Shown here piece by piece: positions 18,410 to 27,388 of a stretch of 64,000 nt of DNA. A model generated the notes under the pieces. That model saw nothing but the letters and a program-made list of their open reading frames with translations. It was not told the origin of the DNA and did not search any database. This DNA comes from Macrococcus sp. 19Msa1099 (lineage in GTDB: Bacteria; Bacillota; Bacilli; Staphylococcales; Staphylococcaceae), in NCBI GenBank assembly GCA_019357535.2, contig CP079955.1:1736001-1800000 (forward strand), given 5' to 3'. Within the stretch, counting starts at the first letter, position 1; every line of letters begins with the position of its first letter. A program made the translations under genes and the position numbers.

Positions 18410-18604
18410 TTAACGATTTTTCTCTTTATTATATTTAATAAATATATTAATAAAATATAAAATGAAGATAACAATTGCGATAATAATTTGTATTGTTCTT
18501 ATTTGAGTTTTAATATGCCAATCAAAAATGTTATTAGGTATATGCATAAAGATAACAATAACAAATATAATAAATAATAAATTGATTAATTTATCTAGTT
18601 TCAT
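18410..18604 (-). CDS. Small membrane protein (two hydrophobic segments)
   Basis: 64 residues with hydrophobic stretches at about 6-25 (INLLFIIFVIVIFMHI) and 38-57 (IQIIIAIVIFILYFINIFI) and a basic C-terminus. AAGGGGG lies 8 bases before the ATG, a strong ribosome site that supports it as a real gene. Not recognised. It lies 54 bp after the SH3-like small gene at 18659-18826 on the same strand and is probably cotranscribed. Confidence 0.6.
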   Translation of the reverse strand: MKLDKLINLLFIIFVIVIFMHIPNNIFDWHIKTQIRTIQIIIAIVIFILYFINIFIKYNKEKNR

Positions 18605-18658
18605 TATATGGACCCCCTTATATAGTTGTTAAGGATATCTTAGCATATCCATTTTGCA

Positions 18659-18826
18659 TTACTTCTTTTTAATCGTCCCATTGTTTTCTTCAATTATTTG
18701 CTTTAGTACTTTATCAGTTCTTCCGACATAATTGAGTTTTTCAGGATATACAAATTCAATAATCACTTTATCTCCTGGTTTTATCCTTTCACCTGTATCT
18801 GTATATCTAATTTCTTTTTCAAACAT
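18659..18826 (-). CDS. Small hypothetical protein, 55 residues
   Basis: Starts MFEKEIRYTDTGERIKPGDK and continues with VIIEFVYPEKLNYVGRTDKVLKQI, ending in KKK. The GERIKPGDKVIIEF segment resembles a small beta-barrel (SH3- or KOW-like) entry, but I cannot name the family. AAGGGTGG lies 8 bases before the ATG. No membrane segment is visible. It precedes the small membrane gene at 18410-18604 and may form an operon with it. Confidence 0.55.
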   Translation of the reverse strand: MFEKEIRYTDTGERIKPGDKVIIEFVYPEKLNYVGRTDKVLKQIIEENNGTIKKK

Positions 18827-18969
18827 TCTGGACACCACCCTTATTAAATATCTCAGGATATTATAAGACTATTACAACTATAATTAAATTATTTAATAGT
18901 AATTGTAATGTTTTTTACATTTATGTTTATAATTAATTATAAATAAATAATAAGAGGTATTCTATAATT

Positions 18970-19155
18970 ATGTTAAAAAATTCTTTAAAACAGATAATAA
19001 AATTAATTTTCGGAATTCTTATGTTAGTTTTTGCAACAATGCAAATTCAACAAGATCATTTAGATACTTGGTTCATATCATATTTCCTACTATATTTATT
19101 AATTCTTTTTAACTTGGGTAATAACAATAATTCACACAAACAATCTAACCGCTAA
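18970..19155 (+). CDS. Small membrane protein, 61 residues
   Basis: Two hydrophobic segments (IIKLIFGILMLVFATM and WFISYFLLYLLILFNLG) and a polar tail rich in Asn and Ser. AGAGGT lies 11 bases before the ATG. Very AT-rich, like its neighbours. Not recognised; the cluster of tiny membrane proteins downstream of the transposon suggests accessory DNA. Confidence 0.5.
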   Translation: MLKNSLKQIIKLIFGILMLVFATMQIQQDHLDTWFISYFLLYLLILFNLGNNNNSHKQSNR

Positions 19156-19276
19156 TTTAATTGCCTTTTTCTTTTATCTTCAATAGACTAGATCAATGTT
19201 AATTATAAAAATAAATTGTTTTATTTCGACATTTATATATAATTAAAAATTTAATTTTTAAAGGATGATCTTAAAT

Positions 19277-19486
19277 ATGAAAACAAATAAAGATGTTATT
19301 TTAATCAGTTTAAGTATATTTATAGGTGCATTATTAGTTCAATTCTTTATGAGCTACATAACAACTAATTCAATATGGGAATGGTCTGAAGTTTCACATA
19401 ATGTTATTCCATTTGCTTTATTTTTCTTAGTTGTCTTATACATTTTTAAAGAATACAATATTAAAAAACTTAATCGAAGTAATTAA
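19277..19486 (+). CDS. Small membrane protein, 69 residues
   Basis: Begins MKTNKDVILISLSIFIGALL and has two hydrophobic segments separated by a polar loop (TNSIWEWSEVSHN), ending in a basic tail. The ATG at 19277 is chosen because AAAGG lies 12 bases upstream; the ATG at 19265 directly abuts that site. Its topology resembles small two-helix proteins of the DUF-type family in Firmicutes, with no firm match. The 19487-19627 spacer shows nothing. Confidence 0.5.
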   Translation: MKTNKDVILISLSIFIGALLVQFFMSYITTNSIWEWSEVSHNVIPFALFFLVVLYIFKEYNIKKLNRSN

Positions 19487-19627
19487 AACAATCATATTTA
19501 TTAATTAAAAAATTATTTAAAGGATAAATCAAATGAGGGATCGTTTGACTTTCATTATAAAGCTATAAAAATGCCTTATTTGCAGAAGAAAATTTGAAGT
19601 ATTTTAAAACTTCTAACGAGATAATAA

Positions 19628-20761
19628 TTACTTCTCCCCTACATTCTCTGATGCGACTTCAATCACATCAAAGAAGTCATCTACCGCTTCTTTCTTAATA
19701 TTATTCAGATTCTTATTTTGTGCACAGACAACGTGGGTTGCGTGTCCTATTTTCACAGAGCATGCGTCGTTTTCAAAGTCATTGTCGACGATATAGATAT
19801 CTTTATTTTTAGTTCCTTCATAGCTTTGGAAGAGTATTGCATGTTTTTCTTTAATGCCTTTAAATGTGTTTCGTCTAATAACTGTAAGCTCTCCCGCTGC
19901 TCCTTTATGCACATGACCGGTTAAGTCTGTCGTATACTTACCACTTTTTGTTGAACGGTATCGAATACCGCCTGCACAGTCGATAAATTCATTGTCGTGA
20001 ATATGCAGTACTTTTGATTTTAGGAATGTCAGTGCATAGTCGCCCATACCTTCGAATATATTATTTCGCACTGTTATGTTTTCATAGTAAACTTCGTGAT
20101 GACTCGCATGTGAGCCGATCGCACGGTTCCATGGTTTCATTAAGGGATCTCCAGAGTTTCCGAAATAGCAATTTTCGATAATAACATTTTTCGTCGGCGT
20201 TGCATCGTATGCACCAAACTTTGGAAACGAATCTTTCAGCTGCAGGTCAATCTGAATCGCTTCACTGAATGCACGCGCTCCACTGTCATCGCGAAATCCG
20301 AGAAACTTACATCCTGTTACTTTAAATCCATCTAAGCCGCACGCATCGATGGCATGTCCTTGTACAACGTTTTTGAATGTAACATCTTTAATCGTTATTT
20401 CTCGCGCATGCCCAAGCGACATAATCGTGTTGTTAAAGTTCAGCACGTGGCCGTTCTGGTTGAATGTGCCTCCTTCAATTGTAATGAAACTGTTGCCATC
20501 ATATCCTTTAAACTGATCGCCTTTATTCCCATTCTTAAGCAGTGCAAACGGACTCATCCTGATAATTTCTGCATCTTTATGCAGATGTAAGTGCGTATGT
20601 TTGTAAATAACAAGTTCCTTTGATATGTAATACTTACCTTCTGGAACATATATTTTTACGGGATGTTGCTTTGCTATATTAAGTGCGCGCTGAAATCCTA
20701 TCGTATCAAAGATAATATTTTTACCTTTTGCGCCATAATTTAACACGTTTACTTTTTTCAA
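19628..20761 (-). CDS. Right-handed beta-helix (pectate-lyase superfamily) protein
   Basis: 377 residues. The N-terminal NVLNYGAKG..IIFDTIGFQRALNIAK is the opening of the pectate_lyase_3/GH28-like fold. Repeating coils follow, each with N/D-hydrophobic ladders (ITIEGGTFNQNGHVLNF, ITIKDVTFKNV, VIIENCYFGNSGDP, ITVRNNIFEGMGD, LHIHDNEFIDCAGG, VIRRNTFKGI). No signal peptide, so probably cytoplasmic or released otherwise. TTG at 20761 lies 5 bases after AGGTGG; GTG at 20770 is the alternative. Substrate unknown; phage tail-spike-like proteins share the fold. Confidence 0.8.
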   Translation of the reverse strand: MKKVNVLNYGAKGKNIIFDTIGFQRALNIAKQHPVKIYVPEGKYYISKELVIYKHTHLHLHKDAEIIRMSPFALLKNGNKGDQFKGYDGNSFITIEGGTFNQNGHVLNFNNTIMSLGHAREITIKDVTFKNVVQGHAIDACGLDGFKVTGCKFLGFRDDSGARAFSEAIQIDLQLKDSFPKFGAYDATPTKNVIIENCYFGNSGDPLMKPWNRAIGSHASHHEVYYENITVRNNIFEGMGDYALTFLKSKVLHIHDNEFIDCAGGIRYRSTKSGKYTTDLTGHVHKGAAGELTVIRRNTFKGIKEKHAILFQSYEGTKNKDIYIVDNDFENDACSVKIGHATHVVCAQNKNLNNIKKEAVDDFFDVIEVASENVGEK

Positions 20762-20839
20762 TAATTCCACCTACATCTCTTTTATATTATAATGTTGAGT
20801 ATACCCGTTTTACGTAAATTATGTTAAGGAGTGATTGTT

Positions 20840-21394
20840 TTGGAGGATGCTTTAATTATTGTAGATTATTCGTATGACTTCGTTGCGCTTAATGGTAAAT
20901 TGACTTGTGGTGAGCCCGCAATCACTTTAGAATCATCACTTGCTTCTAAGTGGGAACACTATGTGAATGCCGGAAAACCGGTATATGTGCTGATGGATTT
21001 ACATTTTGAAAATGATATACATCACCCCGAATCGAAACTCTTCCCGCCACATAACATTGAAGGTACGGATGGCAGAAAGCTATATGGAAAGCTTGATGCG
21101 TTATATCAAAGAGATGAAGAGAAGGACAATGTCTACTGGTTAGACAAACGTCGTTATAGCGCATTCAGTGGTACACCATTACATCAGCTGCTTACAGAAC
21201 GTCATATTAACAATATTGAGCTCGCTGGCGTATGTACAGATATTTGTGTATTACATACTGCAATGGACGGTTATAACTTAGGTTATGAAATGTACGTTGA
21301 CGAACGTGCAGTTGCGTCGTTTAACCCCGTCGGTCATACGTATGCGCTGGAACATTTCAAAAATGTACTGGGCATGACTGTAGATAGCGAATAA
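20840..21394 (+). CDS. pncA: Isochorismatase-family cysteine hydrolase, probable nicotinamidase
   Basis: 184 residues. The catalytic triad of the family is visible: Asp in ALIIVDYSYDF, Lys in WLDKRRYSAFSGTPL, Cys in ELAGVCTDICVLHTA. The metal-binding DLHF..HP..K segment of nicotinamidases is present. It would convert nicotinamide to nicotinate, the substrate of PncB in this window. TTG at 20840 sits 8 bases after AAGGAG; GTG at 20831 overlaps that site. Isochorismatase or another amidase activity cannot be excluded. Confidence 0.82.
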   Translation: MEDALIIVDYSYDFVALNGKLTCGEPAITLESSLASKWEHYVNAGKPVYVLMDLHFENDIHHPESKLFPPHNIEGTDGRKLYGKLDALYQRDEEKDNVYWLDKRRYSAFSGTPLHQLLTERHINNIELAGVCTDICVLHTAMDGYNLGYEMYVDERAVASFNPVGHTYALEHFKNVLGMTVDSE

Positions 21395-21439
21395 CAATCG
21401 TGATAAACTAATAACAAACATGATTAAAGGAGAAGAACT

Positions 21440-22360
21440 ATGACAATTTTAACATTCGGACATCAAAATCCAGATACAGATACTATTACTTCAGCTTTAG
21501 TAATGGCTGATTTGCAAAAAGCTTTAGGTAAAGATATCGAAGCTGTACGTTTAGGTGATATCAACGGTGAAACTGAATATGCATTAAACAAATTCGGCGT
21601 AGAAGCACCAAGATTAATCGAGAGTCTAGACAAAGAAGAAGTTATTTTAGTTGACCATAACGAATTCCAGCAATCAGCACCGGGAATTGAAGAAGCAACA
21701 ATCTTAATGGTAGTAGACCACCACCGTATTGCGAACTTTGAAACTGCTGGTCCACTTCACTACCGTGCTGAGCCCGTAGGATGCACTGCAACGATCTTAC
21801 GTAAGATGTATAAAGAAAGCGATGTAGAAATCAAACCTGAAATCGCTGGTTTAATGCTTTCTGCAATCATCTCAGATACTTTATTATTCAAGTCTCCAAC
21901 TTGTACAGATGAAGATGTAAAAGCAGCTGAAGCGTTAGCAGAGATCGCGAATATCGACCTCCAGTCATACGGCCTTGAAATGTTAAAAGCAGGTGCATCT
22001 ACGAAAGACAAAACTGCTGAGGAATTATTAAACATCGATGCGAAGTCATTTGCGATGGGAAATCACGAAGTACGCGTAGCACAAGTTAACACTGTTGATA
22101 TCGACGAAGTACTCGCACGTCAGGATGAATTAGAACAAGCAATCAACGCTGAAACTGCACAAGAAGGCTATGCATTATTCGTTCTTGTAGTCACTGATAT
22201 CTTAAACTCAAACTCTAAAGTTTTAGCACTAGGACAACAACAGCCTGCAGTAGAGAAAGCGTTTAACGTAGCACTTGATCAAAACACAGCATTATTAGAA
22301 GGCGTTGTGTCTCGTAAGAAACAAGTTGTACCACAATTAACTGCAGCACTTACTGAATAA
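21440..22360 (+). CDS. ppaC: Manganese-dependent inorganic pyrophosphatase
   Basis: 306 residues, DHH family II pyrophosphatase, cytoplasmic. N-terminal [10 protein letters not shown] and VDHNE provide Mn ligands, VDHHRIANF is the DHH signature, and the C-terminal DHHA2 half ends [11 protein letters not shown] with the substrate-binding Arg-Lys-Lys. AAAGGAG precedes the ATG. The acetyltransferase gene 9 bp downstream is likely cotranscribed. Confidence 0.97.
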   Translation: MTILTFGHQNPDTDTITSALVMADLQKALGKDIEAVRLGDINGETEYALNKFGVEAPRLIESLDKEEVILVDHNEFQQSAPGIEEATILMVVDHHRIANFETAGPLHYRAEPVGCTATILRKMYKESDVEIKPEIAGLMLSAIISDTLLFKSPTCTDEDVKAAEALAEIANIDLQSYGLEMLKAGASTKDKTAEELLNIDAKSFAMGNHEVRVAQVNTVDIDEVLARQDELEQAINAETAQEGYALFVLVVTDILNSNSKVLALGQQQPAVEKAFNVALDQNTALLEGVVSRKKQVVPQLTAALTE

Positions 22361-22369
22361 GGAGTGATA

Positions 22370-22639
22370 ATGATGGAAATATTACAAGGAAACAATAAGT
22401 TCTATGTTGGTAATGAAGCATCACCTGACGCTGAAATTACGTTCCAGCCCTCAGGCGATGCGATTGTAATTGATCACACATATACAGACCCTAAGTTGCG
22501 TGGACAAGGTATCGCGAAACAGCTTGTTGAACGTGCAGTAGATTACGCGCGCGAGCATAACTTGAAGATTGTACCACTCTGCCCTTATGCACGTGTTGTA
22601 ATGGAAAGAGACCCTGAGATGCAGTCACTCATTAAATAA
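22370..22639 (+). CDS. Small GNAT-type N-acetyltransferase (YjdJ-like)
   Basis: 89 residues of the GCN5-related family that covers only the acetyl-CoA core. TYTDPKLRGQGIAKQLVERAVDYAREHNLKIVPLCPYARVVME contains the R/Q-GxG/A CoA loop and the conserved CPY motif of YidJ/YjdJ proteins. GGAG lies 5 bases before the ATG at 22370; the ATG at 22373 is equally possible. Substrate unknown. Confidence 0.88.
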   Translation: MMEILQGNNKFYVGNEASPDAEITFQPSGDAIVIDHTYTDPKLRGQGIAKQLVERAVDYAREHNLKIVPLCPYARVVMERDPEMQSLIK

Positions 22640-22642
22640 CAC

Positions 22643-22675
22643 AAAAGCGCGATTCGTAAATACGAATCGCGCTTT
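22643..22675 (+). terminator. Terminator of the ppaC operon
   Basis: Perfect AAAGCGCGATTCGTA stem with a 2-nt tip and a T-rich 3' end. Confidence 0.9.
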
Positions 22676-22756
22676 CGATTTGAAAGAATGAAAAAATGGT
22701 ATGCATTTATTATAAACTGAATTATCTGAATAATCAATATTATTTTTGTATCTTTA

Positions 22757-23713
22757 TTAAAATAATAAATCCATCTGTGCTTTTAGTTCATCAATTAACT
22801 GCATCGTCATACGTGATGTCTTATTGTTCATATCATCCTGCTGCGCAGTGACACATTTAATAAAATGCTCAATCTCATATTGCATCGGCTGACCATCACA
22901 GCTAAATGTCTCTATGACTTCGCCACTGCGCTTCATTTTTACGATTTGAGAGGGTGCGGAGATTTTATCTATAGTAATAATACCTTCTTCTCCTATGATT
23001 TCTGAAGGCTGGTGGCTGTCGATAATCTTTGAGAAGCTTAATAACGCTGTCATATCATGATAGTTACAAATTACGGTTCCTTGACAATCTGCACCAGTCG
23101 ATAAAATTTTCCCAGTTGACTGCACGCTTTTAGGATAGCCAAATAAATCAACGAGTGGGCTGATTGTGTACACACCAAGGTCCATCAATGCACCATTTCC
23201 AAGTTCGGGTTTAAAGGCATTTTCGATGATTCCTTCCTTGTACTTATCATATCGTGATGAATATTGGTTATAATGAAAGTTAACACGTCTAATCGTGCCA
23301 ATCTCTTCAATCCATGATTTTAGTTTTAAATAGGCAGGAGAATAGATACTTTTCATGGCTTCCATAAAGTATACGCCATTATTCTCTTGTGCCTGCACCA
23401 TTAGATTGAAGTTCTTTAAAGAAGTTGTTATTGGCTTTTCGCATAGCACATGCTTTTTATGATTCATTGCTTGAATCGCCTGTTGATGATGGAGTATATT
23501 GGGGGTAGCGATATATACGGCATCGAGTGCTTCATCTTCTAGAAATGCATCAAAGTTATCAGTAAAGTTCGGAATATGGTGGCGCTCGCTAAACATCTCT
23601 GCTTTATCCAGTGTTCTAGAATACACGCTATGGAGTTCGAATTCATCCGTTACTTTGCCCGCTTCGATAAAACGATCCGTTATCCAGTTCGTTCCGATAA
23701 TTCCAAATTTCAT
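22757..23713 (-). CDS. Gfo/Idh/MocA-family oxidoreductase
   Basis: 318 residues. N-terminal Rossmann fold FGIIGTNWITDRFIEAG, then VYIATPNILHHQQAI and the family motif CEKPIT near residue 92. The C-terminal beta-sheet domain begins around residue 125. These enzymes oxidise or reduce sugars or related alcohols with NAD(P); the substrate is not evident. GAGGTG precedes the ATG. It is divergent from the aldehyde dehydrogenase gene. Confidence 0.9.
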   Translation of the reverse strand: MKFGIIGTNWITDRFIEAGKVTDEFELHSVYSRTLDKAEMFSERHHIPNFTDNFDAFLEDEALDAVYIATPNILHHQQAIQAMNHKKHVLCEKPITTSLKNFNLMVQAQENNGVYFMEAMKSIYSPAYLKLKSWIEEIGTIRRVNFHYNQYSSRYDKYKEGIIENAFKPELGNGALMDLGVYTISPLVDLFGYPKSVQSTGKILSTGADCQGTVICNYHDMTALLSFSKIIDSHQPSEIIGEEGIITIDKISAPSQIVKMKRSGEVIETFSCDGQPMQYEIEHFIKCVTAQQDDMNNKTSRMTMQLIDELKAQMDLLF

Positions 23714-23779
23714 AGTAACACCTCGTAATTAAGTTTTTTTATAGTATACCCTATTTCTAAATAGATGGAGGCTAAATTT

Positions 23780-25150
23780 ATGTTAAATTCAGAAATTCAA
23801 AATGTACGCGATTTCTTTCAAACACAATCGACAAAAGATATAAAATTCAGAAAGAAATATTTGAAAGCTTTGAAGAAATCTATAAAGAAACATGAACCTG
23901 ATATTCTAGACGCACTGAAAAGTGACCTTGGAAAGAATAAGGTGGAGGCATATGCAACAGAAGTTGGATTCGTTATGAAAGAGTTATCATATATTATTAA
24001 AGAACTTAAAAACTGGGCAAAGACAAAGTCTGTTACAACCCCGATGATGCAGTTTCCAGCAAAGAGCTTTATCAAATATGAACCATACGGCACCGTGCTT
24101 ATTATCGGTCCATTTAACTATCCATTTCAGCTCGTGATGTCACCGCTTATCGGTGCACTTGCTGCGGGGAACTGTGCAGTCGTGAAACCTTCAGAAATGA
24201 CACCACAGACAAGCATGGTCGTTCAGGAAATATTAGAAGAAGTATTCCCTGAAGATTACGTAAAAGTTGTCCAAGGCGAGAAAGAAGTAACGTCACAGTT
24301 ACTCGATGAGCGCTTCGACTATATTTTCTTTACAGGCAGCACCAAAGTCGGACAAATCGTCTATGAGAAAGCGAGTAAACATTTAACACCAGTAACACTA
24401 GAACTTGGTGGCAAGAGCCCCGTCATTATCGATGATACTGCTAATCTTAAAGTGGCTGCTGAACGCATCGCATTCGGTAAGTTTATGAATGCGGGTCAGA
24501 CGTGCGTCGCTCCAGACTACGTTATAATAGATAACACAGTGAAGATGAAGTTCGTGAAGGCATTACAGACAACAATCCAGGAGTTTTATGGTGCTCAAAT
24601 AGAACAGAGTGAAGACTTCGGTCGCATCGTTAATGATAATCACTTCAACCGCTTAGTCAATATAATAGAAGACAGTCGTCAACAAGTCATTTATGGTGGA
24701 GAGAGCAATGCTGATGAACTGTTTGTTGCGCCTACCATTATTCTTGATCCTGAGCTCAGCAACAGCGTGATGCAGCAGGAAATCTTCGGTCCAATATTAC
24801 CGATTATCGGCTATGATACGTTCAATGAAGTGTATGATATCGTTGAGCAGTATGAGAAGCCGCTTGCACTTTATCTCTTCACTGAAGACAGTGATCAAAT
24901 AACAGCAGTATTTAATCGTCTGTCATTTGGCGGAGGATGCGTTAATGACACAATCTTGCATCTTGCAAATCCAAACCTTCCTTTTGGTGGTGTTGGGCAC
25001 TCAGGTATCGGAAGCTATCACGGGAAATATTCATTTGAATTATTCAGCCATGAAAAGAGCTATATTACAAAGAGTACAAAGCTTGAATCTGGTTTACTCT
25101 TCCCACCCTACAAAGGAAAATTCAAATATGTAAAACAATTGTTTAAATAA
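23780..25150 (+). CDS. Aldehyde dehydrogenase (class 3-like, YwdH type)
   Basis: 456 residues, the shorter class-3 form without a tetramer extension. Oxidises aldehydes to acids with NAD(P). NYPFQLVMSPLIGALAAGNCAVVKPSE binds the cofactor, FTGSTKVGQ follows, the catalytic Glu is in LELGGKSP and the nucleophile in NAGQTCVAPDYV. GGAGG lies 8 bases before the ATG at 23780, which is preferred to the ATG at 23765. A C-terminal basic amphipathic tail (FKYVKQLFK) may associate with membrane. Confidence 0.95.
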   Translation: MLNSEIQNVRDFFQTQSTKDIKFRKKYLKALKKSIKKHEPDILDALKSDLGKNKVEAYATEVGFVMKELSYIIKELKNWAKTKSVTTPMMQFPAKSFIKYEPYGTVLIIGPFNYPFQLVMSPLIGALAAGNCAVVKPSEMTPQTSMVVQEILEEVFPEDYVKVVQGEKEVTSQLLDERFDYIFFTGSTKVGQIVYEKASKHLTPVTLELGGKSPVIIDDTANLKVAAERIAFGKFMNAGQTCVAPDYVIIDNTVKMKFVKALQTTIQEFYGAQIEQSEDFGRIVNDNHFNRLVNIIEDSRQQVIYGGESNADELFVAPTIILDPELSNSVMQQEIFGPILPIIGYDTFNEVYDIVEQYEKPLALYLFTEDSDQITAVFNRLSFGGGCVNDTILHLANPNLPFGGVGHSGIGSYHGKYSFELFSHEKSYITKSTKLESGLLFPPYKGKFKYVKQLFK

Positions 25151-25184
25151 AAAGCAGTCGGGACATCAATTCCCGACTGCTTTT
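25151..25184. terminator. Bidirectional terminator between aldehyde dehydrogenase and amidase genes
   Basis: AAAGCAGTCGGGA / TCCCGACTGCTTTT with A and T runs on each side. It overlaps the stop of the minus-strand gene and so serves both convergent genes. Confidence 0.9.
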
Positions 25185-25956
25185 AATATAGTTCCGGACG
25201 TCTTGAGTTCATCACTGGTATAGACGACTTCACTTCTTTACTATAATCCAGGTCAACAGATACCTTTAACGTTGCCTCTGCTGTTTCAAGTGTTTCTACT
25301 AACGTGCCAAGTGGATTGATTACTTTCGACTGTCCACCAAACTTTTCTTCCCTACAGTAACCGACATTATTACACGCGATAACATAGACCTGATTCTCAA
25401 TCGCACGTGCATAGAGCAGCTTATTGAAAGCATCAATGCGTGAAGCTGGCCATTCGGCGACGACAAAGAGGACTTCTATACCTTCTAAAGCAAGCTTCCT
25501 TGAAATCTCAGGGAAACGCAGGTCATAACAGATGATAACACCCATCTTTATCTCGTCTAATGTGAAGGTTTGAATATGATTCCCCGCTGTTAAATATTTC
25601 GGTTCATCCAGCATCGGTACGAGATGCACTTTATCATATTGGTGCACAATTTCGCCATCGTGATCAATAACAACACTCCTATTGAAGATACGGCCGTGAG
25701 ACTTTACAGCTATTGAACCCCCGACAATATGCACATGATGCACCTTCGCCATCTCTTGTAACACACGAATCTCGCGAGTTCCATCTTCATCCGCAAGCTC
25801 ATTTAATTCATCCAGCACATAAGAAGTATTCCACATCTCAGGAAGAATGACAATCTCTATACTTTCATCCAGTGCGCTGATCCATTTTCTTATCTTTGCA
25901 ATGTTTTCATCAGGATTTCCAGGAATAATCTCCATTTGATAGATTGCACACTTCAT
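25183..25956 (-). CDS. Carbon-nitrogen hydrolase (nitrilase superfamily amidase)
   Basis: 257 residues. The Glu-Lys-Cys triad is visible: ILPEMWNTSY (Glu40), HQYDKVHLVPM (Lys near 112) and GVIICYDLRFPE (Cys near 146). The AEWPASR and IACNNVG blocks match the YafV/Nit2-like omega-amidases, which deamidate 2-oxoglutaramate or 2-oxosuccinamate in methionine salvage. The precise substrate is inferred. GAGAGGAG precedes the ATG. Confidence 0.9.
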   Translation of the reverse strand: MKCAIYQMEIIPGNPDENIAKIRKWISALDESIEIVILPEMWNTSYVLDELNELADEDGTREIRVLQEMAKVHHVHIVGGSIAVKSHGRIFNRSVVIDHDGEIVHQYDKVHLVPMLDEPKYLTAGNHIQTFTLDEIKMGVIICYDLRFPEISRKLALEGIEVLFVVAEWPASRIDAFNKLLYARAIENQVYVIACNNVGYCREEKFGGQSKVINPLGTLVETLETAEATLKVSVDLDYSKEVKSSIPVMNSRRPELY

Positions 25957-26096
25957 CTTAAAACTCCTCTCGTTTTTTATGTAATTCCATGTATAAAAAA
26001 TAATTAATACTAATTTTTACAGTTCTAAATTTACCTTTTACACCACATTTACACTTAGCAATTATAATATAAATATCACAATACAAGGAGCAGACA

Positions 26097-26996
26097 ATGA
26101 TATTACAACATCGCAAAATGGATAACAAACTTGTCTACAAATTACAGATTGCTCGTCGAACTCAAGTTAGCAACAATAAACTTAAAGAATTAGAATATAG
26201 CCTTAGAGGTTATTTTGGTGAAGTGGCGTTTGATAAATTATCGGATAAATCCTTGAATAAGGGCATCACATTAAGGAACTTGAATTACATTGTCAACAAT
26301 AAAACATTTCAGATAGACAGCTTAATTTTAATGAATGGTGATTTATATATATTTGAAGTTAAAGATTTTACATCAGATTTATACTATGTTGATGGACAAT
26401 ATTATTATGCAGATCAATCACCTTGTGAGCGAATCAATAACCAGATGGAACGAACACCTAAATTATTTACTCTCCTTTTAAAAAATTCTCAACTGCATTA
26501 TAACTTCCACTATTATCACGCTTTCATCAATCCCACACATAAAGTATATGGCTATCACGCAACAGATAAGATTTTAGAACAAGCTAGAATATGTAAATTT
26601 ATTAGCGAGAACAGTCAAATGCCTGTTGGTGCATACGATATAGAGTGTTGTGAAAAACTACTAAGTTTACAAGATACTTCAGATCCCTTTAATTTCAGAA
26701 CTCCTCACAACTTTCACAATTTTAAAAAAGGAGTCTTGTGCGAATGTATGAAATCATTTTACACAAAACATTCTAACAGAAAATATAAATGCTCATCGTG
26801 TAATAAAATCATTGATTGTGATCACTTATTGGATAGTGCGATTCAAGAGATTAAATTAATATTTCCTGACGAACGTATCACGACACATATATTAAAAGCG
26901 TGGACTAAAGGTTTAGTGAGTCGTGAGAAGATTCGCTTATTCTTAAACAAGCGATATAGACGTCATCAGCTAGGAAGCATCATTTATTATGAGTGA
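26097..26996 (+). CDS. NERD (nuclease-related) domain protein with a zinc-ribbon-like segment
   Basis: 299 residues. The NERD domain spans about 25-145: GYFGEVAFDKL, then FQIDSLILMNGDLYIFEVKDF, with the D...E-x-K core typical of the endonuclease-like fold. The segment CECMKSF..YKCSSCNKIIDC (about 217-242) has four cysteines that may bind zinc, and a predicted winged-helix-like tail follows. AAGGAG precedes the ATG. Function unknown; NERD proteins are suspected DNA-processing enzymes. It is followed immediately by the 41-bp repeat array. Confidence 0.85.
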   Translation: MILQHRKMDNKLVYKLQIARRTQVSNNKLKELEYSLRGYFGEVAFDKLSDKSLNKGITLRNLNYIVNNKTFQIDSLILMNGDLYIFEVKDFTSDLYYVDGQYYYADQSPCERINNQMERTPKLFTLLLKNSQLHYNFHYYHAFINPTHKVYGYHATDKILEQARICKFISENSQMPVGAYDIECCEKLLSLQDTSDPFNFRTPHNFHNFKKGVLCECMKSFYTKHSNRKYKCSSCNKIIDCDHLLDSAIQEIKLIFPDERITTHILKAWTKGLVSREKIRLFLNKRYRRHQLGSIIYYE

Positions 26997-27000
26997 AATT

Positions 27001-27352
27001 GGCGCCATGCCAATTTCATCTGCTTTTTCTCTCGCGAATTTGGCGCCGTGCCAATTTCATCTGCTTTTTCCCTCGCGAATTTGGCGCCATGCCAATTTCA
27101 TCTGCTTTTTCCCTCGCGAATTTGGCGCCATGCCAATTTCATCTGCTTTTTCTCTCGCGAATTTGGCGCCGTGCCAATTTCATCTGCTTTTTCTCTCGCG
27201 AATTTGGCGCCGTGCCAATTTCATCTGCTTTTTCTCTCACGAATTTGGCGCCGTGCCAATTTCATCTGCTTTTTCCCTCACGAAGTTGGCGCCATGCCAA
27301 TTTCATCTGCTTTTTCCCTCACGAAGTTGGCGCCATGCCAATTTCATCTGCA
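27001..27352. repeat. Tandem array of 41-bp repeats (about 8.5 copies)
   Basis: GGCGCC recurs at 27001, 27042, 27083, 27124, 27165, 27206, 27247, 27288 and 27329, an exact 41-bp period. Each unit has TTGGC-GCCAT-GCCAA (small stem), ATTTCATCTGC and a pyrimidine run. Variation is limited to ATG/GTG within the loop, TCTC/CCTC and GCGAATTT/ACGAAGTT. All three plus frames stay open because 41 is not a multiple of 3, so ORFs here are artefacts. It fills the gap between convergent genes. Confidence 0.95.
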
Positions 27353-27356
27353 AAAA

Positions 27357-27380
27357 ATACCGGACATTCTCATCCGGTAT
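27357..27380 (-). terminator. Terminator of the lactonase gene
   Basis: ATACCGGA / TCCGGTAT stem followed by six T on the minus strand, next to the stop at 27389. Confidence 0.85.
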
Positions 27381-27388
27381 CATCTTCC

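Noticed and set aside
18201-18413. 70-residue plus-strand frame after the transposon
   Set aside because: It starts inside the split terminator arm without a ribosome site; the hydrophobic residues follow from high AT content.
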